A stretch of DNA of 64,000 nucleotides from Liolophura sinensis (Eukaryota; Mollusca; Polyplacophora; Chitonida; Chitonidae): the NCBI RefSeq assembly GCF_032854445.1, contig NC_088300.1, positions 82,065,084 through 82,129,083 of the forward strand. Direction: 5' to 3'. Numbering within the stretch: the stretch's first letter is position 1; every line of letters starts with the position of its first letter. Shown here piece after piece: positions 34,401 to 46,400 of this stretch. The notes under the pieces are model-generated. The model saw only the letters and a list, made by a program, of their open reading frames with translations. It did no database searches and had not been told where the DNA came from. The translations under genes were made by a program, and so were the position numbers.

Positions 34401-37400
34401 AATTACAATAGGCTATCCTAGTCACAAGGCAAGTATTACAATAGTCTGTCCTGGTCACAAGGCATCCATTACAATAGTCTGTCCTGGCCACAAGGCATCC
34501 ATGACAATAGTATGTCCAATAGTCTGTCCTGGCCACAAGGCATCCATTACAATAGTCTGTCCTGGTGACAAGGTATCCATTACAATAGTCTGTCCTGGTC
34601 ACAAGACATCCATTACAATAGGCTATCCTAGTCACAAGGCAAGTATTACAATAGTCTGTCCTGGTCACAAGGCATCCATTACAATAGTCTGTCCTGGTCA
34701 CAAGGCATCCATTACAATAGTCTGTCCTGGTCACAAGACATCCATTACAATAGTCTGTCCTGGTCACAAGGCATCCATTACAATAGTCTGTCCTGGTCAC
34801 AAGGCATCCATTACAACAGGGTCTCTGAGGCAAAGCCTACATATGCATCAGGAATAGTCTGGCAAGTCTTTGCACTCATCTAACCTTATTATCGTACTGC
34901 CTTGAATCCACTACCATTTGTAACACAGCAAGAGTTAGGTCCCTTATGATTATTCCTCAGTATAATTAATGTACAATGTATGTAATAACGTATGCTTGAG
35001 GGTTTATGTTTTTAAATTTTTCAGTCATGTGTCAATGAGGAGCCATTAGATGTGTGTACATATATACCATCAGGCCAACAAAGTAGTCCCTAATAACAGA
35101 AACCATAATCAATACAGGACTCTAGTCAGTTAATCACAACTGCAAAGCACAATAAAGACTTAATGATTCAACTTTAAATTGTAAATCCATGGAGGAGACA
35201 GTGCTCTGTAAAAACTGACCTTGTGTAGCTTGCCCTCCAGGTCCTGCACTTGGATGTGATTTGGCACAGCTTGTAGTAAAATGTAGGAGGATTCTTTTAC
35301 TGAAAACAAACAAGAATATTCAATAACGTTGAAGTGGCTGTTCTCGGATAAATGTAGAAAGCAACACATACACCAGCCTAATGCCCATACATGTATGGAT
35401 GCATACGGCCTTCTAACGGCTTTTGTAAAGATCACCAAGAGTGAAAACAATGAAAAAAAACAGTACAGAGATATAAAGTCAGCCAGAGGCCTAGGTAAAG
35501 AGACAGGAAGTCAGCCAAAGGCATAAATGCAGAGATACAAGATCAGTTAGAGGCCTAGGTACGGAGATATGAGGTCAGCCAGAGGCCTAGGTACAGAGAT
35601 ATGAGGTCAGCTGGAGGCCTAGGTACAGAGACATGATGTGAACCAGAGGCCTAAGTACAGAGATACAAGGTCAGCCAGAGGCCTAGGTACAGAGATATGA
35701 GGTCAGCCAGAGGCCTAGGTATAGAAATACGAGGTCAGCCAGAGGCCTTGGTACAGGGATAAGAGGTCAGCCATAGGCCATAGAACAGATATAAGGTCAG
35801 CTAGAGGCATAGGTACAGAGATACGAGGTCAGCCATAGGCCTAAATGCAGAGATACGGGGTCAGCCAGAGGCCTAAGTACAGAGATACAAGGTCAGCCAT
35901 AGGCCTAAATGCAGAGATATGGGGTCAGCCAGAGGCCTAGTTACAGAGATATGATGTCAGCCAGAGGCCTAGGTACAGGGATATGAGGTCAGCCAGAGGC
36001 CTAGGTACAGAGATATGATGTCAGCCAGAGGCCTAGGTACAGGGATATGGGGTCAGCCAAAGGCCTAGGTGCAGAGATATGAGGTCAGCCAGAGGCCTAG
36101 GTATAGAAATACGAGGTCAGCCAGAGGCCTTGGTACAGGGATAAGAGGTCAGCCATAGGCCATAGAACAGATATAAGGTCAGCGATAGGCCTTGGCATAG
36201 AGATATAAGGTGATATACAGAGTGAGTGAGGGTGCTTGGGGTTTAATGTCGTACTCAACAATTTTTCAGTCATATGATGACGAAGGAATCCTTAGGGTGC
36301 ATGTACGTGTAATATGCCTCCTTGTTGCAGGACGGATTTCCACCGCTCTTTTATTTAGTGCTGCTTCACTGAGACGACTTACCGGACGCAAGTAAGCCGC
36401 CTCACCCGAGCCATTATACTGATACGGGTCAACCAGTCGTTGCACTATCCCCTTAATGCTGAACACCAAGTGAGGAAGTTACAACTTCCCCTTTTAAAGT
36501 CTTAGGTGTGACTCGATCAAGGATTGATCCTGGATCTACCGGTCCCGAAGCGGACGCTCTACCAACTGTGCTATCTGGACCGGTCCCCTAGGTACAAAGA
36601 TACAAGATCAGTCAGCAGCCAACTTAAAGAGATACGAGGTCAGCCAGTGGCCTAAGTACAGTGATATGAAGTCAGCCAAAGGCCTAGGTAAAGAGATACA
36701 AGGTCAGCCAGAGGCCTTGGAACAGAGACACAAGGTCAGCCAAAGGCCTAGTTACAGAGATACGAGATCAGCCAGAGGCCTAGGTATAGAGAGGAGAGGT
36801 CAGCCAGACCTAGGTATGAAGAGAAGAGGTCAGCAAGTTGGCCTAGGTATAGAGAGAAGAGGTCAGCCAGGGGCCTACGTATGGAGAGAAGAGGTCAGCC
36901 AGAGGCCTAGGTATAAAGAGAAGAGGTCAGCCATAGGCCTAGGTATGGAGAGAAGAGGTCAGCCAGAGGCCTAGATATAAAGAGAAGTCAACTTCTCTTT
37001 CAACTTCTCAACAGCTAACATGCATGTATCAACAGAGTATACCACACAAATTTAAGTACATGTATGTATCGACAGAGGTATGGAGAGAGGTCAGACAAGG
37101 CCTAGGTATAGAGAGAAGAGATCAGCCAGAGGCCTAGGTATGGAGAGAAGAGGTCAGCAAGTTGGCCTAGGTATAGAGAGAAGAGATCAGCCAGAGGCCT
37201 AGCTATAGAGAGAAGAGATCAGCCAGACGCCTAGGTATGGAGAGAAGAGGTCAGCAAGTTGGCCTTGGCATTTTCAATCAGAGCTAACACAGTCCCTTGA
37301 TAAATGACCGGGGCTGGGAGCTAATAGTTTTTGGGCCAATAGAATTGGGGATAAGAAAGTTTGGACTGGGAGGGAGGATTAATAACAAACTCTGTCTGAC

Positions 37401-40400
37401 TGGCACTTACACTAACAAACAGTACACAATCAACAGACAGTTTACATACACATATACTGACACCATGTACATGTATGCAGTACACAGGATCATAGGTGTA
37501 AGGGTGAAAACTGCAGTGCTTATCTATCACACCCTCTCTCTAATCACACCTTCACACCCTCTACGTCATCTATCACATCCTAACACCCTCTTCCTCATAT
37601 GACACCCTCTCCCCAATCTATCACACCCTCTCTCTCCAATCTCACACCCTCTTCCCCATCTATCACACCCTCTTCCCCAACTATCACATCCTCACTCCAA
37701 TCTATCACACCATCTCCCCCATATATCACACTGTCTCCCCATCTATCACATCCTCACACCCTCTCCCCAATCTATCACACCCTCTCTCTCCAATCTATCT
37801 ATCACAACCTCTCTCTCCAATCTATCACACCCTCTTCCCCATCTATCACACCCTTTCCCCCATATATCACACCCTCTCTCCAATCTATCACACCCTCTTC
37901 CCCATCTATCACACCCTTTCCCCCATATATCACACCCTTTCCCCCATGTATCACACCCTCTCTCCAATCTATCACACCCTCTCTTCAATCTATCACACTC
38001 TCCCCCATATATCAAGCCCTGTCACATATATCATGCTCTCTCCCCATCACATCATCCTCACACCCTCTTCCCCACATGACACCCTCTCCCCAATCTATCA
38101 CACCCTCTCTCTCCAATCTATCACACCCTCTTCCCCATATATCACACCCTCTCCCCCATATATCACATCCTCTTGCCCATCTATTACACCCTCCCCCAAT
38201 CTATCACACCCTCTCTCTCCAATCTATCACATCTTTTCTCGAATCTATCACACCCTCGCTCTCATCCATCACACCATCGTTCTCATCCATCACACCCTCT
38301 CTCCCATCCATCACACCCTCTCCCAAATCTATCACACCCTCTCACACCCTCTCTCCAATCTGTAACACCCTCATTCTCATACATCAAACCCTCACCCCCA
38401 TCCATCACACCCTCTCCCCAATCTATCACACCCTCTCGCCAATCTATCACATCCTCTCACCAATCTATCACACCCTCTCTCTCCAATCTATCACACCCTC
38501 TCCCCCATATATCACACCCTCTCCCCAATCTATCACACCCTCTCCCCAATCAACCTTTCGTGTCCTTACTTCAGTTTGGATGTGGCTATACCCCTTAAAA
38601 GGGAAGACACTAGACCAAATGTATATATATACCAAGGATTCATACACATCCATTTTAGGCCCCAGTATTCGCTGGTAACATTCATTTGAAAACTGAAAAT
38701 TGGGGTGCAAAAAAAAAAAACTTGATCCTGTGTTTTTCTGGTACAAATACTCAAATTTTAGATAAAAACTGAATAGCATTCGAAAACATCACCTAGAATC
38801 GCCAACGACTGCATCCGTAACAAGACAAAGTGGTCATGTGTGCACTGGCTATAAATAAATTAAAATTAGGCTTTAAATATATCCAAACTATGATGATGAG
38901 GTTTAGTGGATATAAAACAAAGTGGGAGTCCATTCGTATTTAGTCTGATCAATCTTTGGTATGCCAGCAAAGTGAAAGAAAAGTAGAAACAACACATGCT
39001 GGCTTCAATCAGTGAATATCGCTTTGATACGCGCTCTCCCACTGGCTGTGTATCTCCTGTGGACCAATCAGTGAGCCTCTAACACATTATGAACTGTATA
39101 CAACAACGCAATGCGCATTTGACAACTACCCCATGTTAGTGGGTTTTGACCTGCTACAGAGGACGATTAAAACTGAAAACAATCCAAAACTAATTGTGTT
39201 GCTTGACTGCATACATGACTGGCTCCAATAATGGTGAATTTATATGTTTTACATTTGAACTTCTCAATAGGTAACATGTATGTATCAACAGAGTATACTA
39301 CACAAATGTAAGTACATGTATGTATGGACAGAGTATTCCGCACACATGTTTATACATGTATGTATGACAGAGTATCCCACACAAATGTATGTACATCTAT
39401 GTATCGACAGAGTACCCTACACAAATGTAAATACATGTATGTATCGACAGAGTATCTAGCACAAATGTATATACATGTATCTATCAACAGAGTATCCCAC
39501 ACAAATGTATATCTATGTATGCATCAACAGAGTATCCCACACAAATTTATGTACATGTATGTATCCATAGAGTATACCACACAAATGTATGTACATCTAT
39601 GTATCAACAGAGTATACCACACAAATGTATGTACATCTATGTATCGACAGAGTATCCCACACAAATGTACATACATGTTTGTATCAACAGAGTATCCCAC
39701 ACAAATGTATGTACATGTACACTGTATGTATCGACAGAGTATCCCACACAAATGTATGTACATGTACACTGTATGTATCGACAGAGTATCCCGCACAAAT
39801 GTATATACATGTACACTGTATGTATCGACAGAGTATCCCACACAAATGTATGTACATGTACACTGTATGTATCGACAGAGTATCCCACACAAATGTATGT
39901 ACATGTACACTGTATGTATCGACAGAGTATTCCACACAAATGTATGTACATGTACACTGTATGTATCGACAGAGTATCCCACACAAATGTATGTACATGT
40001 ACACTGTATGTATCGACAGAGTATCCCACACAAATGTATGTACATGTACACTGTATGTATCGACAGAGTATCCCGCACAAATGTATATACATGTACACTG
40101 TATGTATCGACAGAGTATTCCGCACAAATGTATATACATGTACACTGTATGTATCGACAGAGTATCCCATACAAATGTATGTACATGTATGTATCCATAG
40201 AGTATCCCACATAACTGTATCTATATGATGTTTTCTTGTCATACTAACTGAAGAAGTGGAGTGAAAATCATCTTCATTTTAACCGGTTCCCAATGTTCAA
40301 CATCATTTACCTTGATTAACTCAGCCATGTATTAATTTTTCAAACTTTCCTACATAAATATGCATGACTCATGGCCCAATCAGAAACCATGACAAAACTG

Positions 40401-43400
40401 GCATGGTAGAAATTAGTGGCAAACAACAATCAACTACACTGGCTGTTTGTTCGCTTTCCGCTATCACTGGTATTAAATTGCATGAAAGCACAATGACTTC
40501 CTGCTGCCTGTTTGTGTTGATAAAAGCACAATACTCTTCACAGCACTGCTTACTGCTGCTTTCCAGAGTTGTGTCGAGGAATGCACTGGGTCTGAACCTA
40601 CATGCATTTGTTTCAAGACAAGTAAATGCACTCATAGGGGACGATAAATGATTGGCTGAAAATCCCCTGGCGGAAGTATGCAGGGTGTAATTTTATTGGC
40701 TGTTCAAAGAGTAGGTTTATGAACACTTTCATATGTATATCCAGTAAAACAAGGAGATAATGAAACCTACAATGCAGTATGAGCTTTGATGGTCGGCAGA
40801 TAAGTCAAAATAGGGCAAGTTTCTTTCATAAGCCACAAACATAAGATGAGATTTGTTGAATCCTGCAATCGTATGAAATATGGTATGTTGTATTTTCATT
40901 TGACTAGTGACGGAGCAACTCCACAATCACATGATATGAATGCAGTTTAACAAAGATATTGCATTTCAAAATGAACTAAATGGAGCACTTCAAGAAAACC
41001 CAAAGTGCTGCCATGCAATCTACTTTAATCAGTTAGGAGTCATGCGAATCCCTTTTCGCTATTTTGCCAGACAGACTGAAAGTAAGGTACAAGTGACACA
41101 ACATAATGTTTCTGGTTTCTCTAATATGGCGTATCACATGGCCTCGTACAAGTTTCAGATTAAATATTGATATTGTTACCTAGCACTTCATTTGTGATTT
41201 ACACTTTCTGGGTTTAGCACTGCTTCTTGATATGAAGATTGGAGATAACTGGAGGCCACTCTGGTGCTATAGGAACTGTGTTATTTCCCATCATGTTCAC
41301 CATACAGTCTACATGTTGGTGAGTCTTAGGTCAAACCGTTCAAAACTCCCAAAAATGGTCCCATTCCGAGCACCTACAATCTGTGATATAGCCAGAAAAT
41401 GTAAATCGCATAATAATAACAACATTCTTACTTCAACAACTTTGTAAATGAGCAATCTGATTAGAGGCTAAGAGCATGAATACTTACACAGTGGAATCGT
41501 GGTGCAGAGAATGATGATAACCATGGCAATGCTGAAAATAAACATCAGAAAGACTTTTGGTGGAAGGCATGTTCAACACAATTCATAGAAGATCACCTAC
41601 AAATGCCATTAAGTCCTTCTTAACATGATCTGTCTGCCCAAAGTGGGGATTGAACCACCGGCTGACCAGCTGTCTTGCTACATGTTAGGTTTGAGAGCTG
41701 ATGTGACCAGCTGTCTTACCACATGTTTGGATTGAGAGCTGATGTGACCAACTGTCCCTTAAGCCAGGGTTGAGACTGAACCACCAGCTGATATGACCAG
41801 CTGTCTTACCTCATGCCATGGTTGGGATTGAACCACCAGCTGTCTTACCTCATGCCACGGTTGGGATTGAACCACTAGCTGTCTTACCTCATGCCACGGT
41901 TGGGATTGAACCACCAGCTGTCTTACCTCATGCCAGGGTTGGGATTAAACTACCAGCTTATGTGACCAACTGTCTTACCTCATGCAAGGGTTATGACTGA
42001 ACTACCGGCTGATGTAACCAGCTGTCTTACCTCAAGCCAGGGTTAGTAGCTGATGTGACCAGCTATCTTCCCTTACCCTGGAATTGGGATTGAATAACCA
42101 GCTGATGTGTCCAGCTATTTCACCTCATGCCAAGGTTGGGATTAAACTACCAGCTTATGTGACCAACTGTCTTACCTCATGCAAGGGTTGTGACTGAACT
42201 ACCGGCTGATGTAACCAGCTGTCTTACCTCAAGCCAGGGTTAGTAGCTGATGTGACCAGCTATCTTCCCTTACCCTGGAATTGGGATTGAATAACCAGCT
42301 GATGTGTCCAGCTATTTCACCTCATGCCAGGGTTGGGATTGAACCATCAGCTGATGCATCCAGCTGTCTTACCTCATGCCAGGGTTGAAATTGAACCACC
42401 AGCTGTCTTACCTCATGCCAGGGTTGAAAATGAACCACCAGCTGTCTTACCTCAAGCCAGGGTTGAGACTGAACCACCAGCTGATATGACCGGCTGTCTT
42501 ACCTCATGCCATGGTTGGGATTGAACCACCAGCTGTCTTACCTCATGCCACGGTTGGGATTGAACCACCAGCTGTCTTACCTCATGCCACGGTTGGGATT
42601 GAACCACCAGCTGTCTTACCTCATGCCAGGGTTGGGATTAAACTACCAGCTTATGTGACCAACTGTCTTACCTCATGCAAGGGTTATGACTGAACTACCG
42701 GCTGATGTAACCAGCTGTCTTACCTCAAGCCAGGGTTAGTAGCTGATGTGACCAGCTATCTTCCCTTACCCTGGAATTGGGATTGAATAACCAGCTGATG
42801 TGTCCAGCTATTTCACCTCATGCCAGCGTTGGGATTGAACCATCAGCTGATGCATCCAGCTGTCTTACCTCATGCCAGGGTTGAGATTGAATCACCAGCT
42901 GATTTCACCAACTGTCTTACCTCATGCCAGGGTCGACGTAATACTTCCAGTCTCCCTTAGCAAACCAGATGACTAAGGCACTGATGATGACGACCACAGA
43001 GCCCAGGGCGTCACCCAGGATGTGGAGGAATGCACCCCTCATGTTCAGCTGGGATCCAGATGCTGATAACATACAGTCACAACAATAACTACACAGACAA
43101 CATGGAATATTTTGTTTTTTTACTTGGACTGGTGAACAAAGAAAATGCCTACTCCACCAATGTACTATAAGTAAATCTTTCCTAAGGCATTATAAAATGG
43201 GTCAATGATTAGAAGGTCAAGTCAATATGTGTTACCTTTACAGAACAAACTTATCCCTACAATATGTAGAAATGCTAATGTGGTACATGCATATGTTTTC
43301 AGTGTATATCAGTTCTTGCAACCTAATACCTTTGTATACATGTGACATCAATTCATGAATTAACATCAACGTAAATATGGGAGTCACAAATACCTACAAA

Positions 43401-46400
43401 ACTCAACTTCAGTAAACTTTATTGAGACACTGGTCCCACAGAAATGAGTAGAGGAAGGCTTCACTCACCGGCCTTTCCCCCTTTGGTGTGAGAGTGGCCA
43501 TGATGCCCCTCCTCTATTTCCACGACAATGCTGCCCTCAGAGGTTCTATGCGGAGGAGGGTTCTCTGCAACTAGGGCCTCTGCCTCTGCCCCATGGGAAT
43601 GTGCCCCTCCCCCGTGGGAATGACCTATAACATACAAACGAGATAACTGGTAACATGTGTTGTACAACAGAAACAGAAGGTTGTACAACAGAAACAGAAG
43701 GTTGTACAACAGAAACAGAAGGTTGTACAACTGAAGCAGAAGGTTGTACAACTGAAGCAGCAGGTTTGCCAGATAATAGCCATCAGTTACAAACCAGCAT
43801 GATTACTCTGTGATGTGGTGAGCACATCTGATAGCTGTAGGAACTTCCCGTGGCTGTATTGTGGTGAGCACACCTGACAGCTAAAAAGGCGTCCTTGTGG
43901 CTGTGATGTGGTGAGGACACACATGACAGCTGTAAGAGCGTCCTTGTGGCTGTGATGTCGTGAGCACACACCTGACAGCTGTAAGAGTGTCCTTGTGGCT
44001 GTGATGTGGTGAGCACACACCTGACAGCTGTCAGAGCATCCTTGTGGCTGTGATGTGCTGAGCACACACCTGACAGCTGTAAGAGTGTCCTTGTGGCTGT
44101 GATGTGCTGAGCACACACCTGACAGCTTTACGAGCGTCCTTGTGGCTGTGATGTGCTGAGCACACACCTGACAGCTGTAAGAGTGTCCTTGTGGCTGTGA
44201 TGTGGTGAGCACACACCTGACAGCTGTAAGAGCATCCTTGTGGCTGTGATATGGTGAGCACATCTGACAGCTGTAAGAGCGTCCTTGTGGCTGTGATGTG
44301 GTGAGCACACACCTGACAGCTGTAAGAGCATCCTTGTGGCTGTGATGTGCTGAGCACACACCTGACAGCTGTAAGAGCGTCCTTGTGGCTGTGATATGGT
44401 GAGCACACCTGACAGCTGTAAGAGCATCCTTGTGGCTGTGATGTGGTCAGTACACCGCTGACAGCTTTAAGAGCGCCTTTGTGGCTGTGATGTGGTGAAC
44501 ACACACTGGACAGGTGTAAGAGCGTCCTTGTCACTGTGATGTGGTGAGCACACCTGACACTCTAAGAGCGTCCTTGTGGCTGTGATGTGGTGAGCACACA
44601 CCTGACAGCTGTAAGAGCTTCCCTCTGATGTGGCCCCTTGTAAGAGCATACTTACCGTGGCTTCCAAACAGAAAAAGCCCAAGAACATTCACTAGTAAAC
44701 CCACAGCTCCAACAATCAGTAACAGCTTAGGGTCTTCAATCTTCTCAGGCTCCACCAATCGTTTGAGAGATTCCACCAGAATAGAGAAGCACAGTGCTAA
44801 AAGAAAGACAGCATTGACCAGCGCTCCCAGTACCTCTGCACGTGCCCAGCCGAACGTGTTTTTAGAGGTGCTCCACTTGGCTATCTGTCAAGGTCAAAAA
44901 CAAATATATTGTCAGTAAGTTTATACAGGGGTTAGGGCAGATATGTTATGGCTCTTGCCTAAAATCCTTGGGCGGCAACCAAGCAAACACCCTTTCCAAA
45001 ATGAATATTGTTCAGCATAATTCCATGCTTAAGAATTTCTCAGTTATTCAATGGCTATCATGTTTGTGAGCATGGGGCCTCAATGGTTAAGGGCCTCATT
45101 GGTCAGGAGCTTCAGTAGTCTGGGGCATCATTTTGTCAGGGGATCATAAATGTGTTCATGACATTACAATGTGGTCCCTTACTGTGCATCCTACCGTATG
45201 TGTTGATGACATCACAATATGGTCCCTTGTAGTATGCCCTGTTGTATGGGATGATGACATCACAATGTGGTCCCTTACTGTGTGTCCTGCTGTATGTGTT
45301 GATGACATCACCATGTGGTCCCTTATAGTGTGTCCTGCTATATGTGTTGATGACATTACAATGTGGTCCCTTATAGTGTGTCCTGCTGTATGTGTTGATG
45401 ACATTACAATGTGGTCCCTTATAGTGTGTCCTGCTGTATGTGTTGATAACATTACAATGTGGCCCCTTATAGTGTGTCCTTCTGTATGTGTTGATGACAT
45501 TACAATGTGGTCCCTTATAGTGTGTCCTGCTGTATGTGTTGATGACATCACAGTGTGGTCCCTTATACTGTGTCCTGCTGTATGTGTTGATGACATCACA
45601 ATGTGGTCCCTTATAGTGTGTCCTGCTGTATGTGTTGATGACATTACAATGTGGTCCCTTATAGTGTGTCCTGCTGTATGTGTTGATAACATTACAATGT
45701 GGCCCCTTATAGTGTGTCCTTCTGTATGTGTTGATGACATTACAATGTGGTCCCTTATAGTGTGTCCTGCTGTATGTGTTGATGACATCACAGTGTGGTC
45801 CCTTATACTATGTCCTGCTGTATGTGTTGATGACATCACAATGTGGTCCCTTATAGTGTGTCCTGCTGTATGTGTTGATGACATTACAATGTGGTCCCTT
45901 ATAGTGTGTCCTGCTGTATGTGTTGATAACATTACAATGTGGCCCCTTATAGTGTGTCCTTCTGTATGTGTTGATGACATTACAATGTGGTCCCTTATAG
46001 TGTGTCCTGCTGTATGTGTTGATGACATCACAGTGTGGTCCCTTATACTGTGTCCTGCTGTATGTGTTGATGACATCACAATGTGGTCCCTTATAGTGTG
46101 TCCTACTGTATGTGTTGATGACATCACAAAGTGGTCCCTTATACTTCGCCCTGCTGTATGTGTTGATGACATCACAGTGTGGTCCCTTGTAGTGTGTCCT
46201 GCTGTATGTGTTGATGGCATTACAATGTGGTCCCTTATAGGGTGTCCTGCTGTATGTGTTGATGACATCACCATGTGGTCCCTTATAGTGTGTCCTGTTG
46301 TATGTGTTGATGACATTACAAACAATACATTATAATTTAATCCCTGGAGTCTTACCCGGACTGCAGCAAAGGCTACAATGAGTGAGACAACGTCAGATAA

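Noticed and set aside
37599-38678. 359-residue Pro/Ser/His ORF
   Set aside because: Translation of a pyrimidine-rich 21-bp array in a transporter intron.
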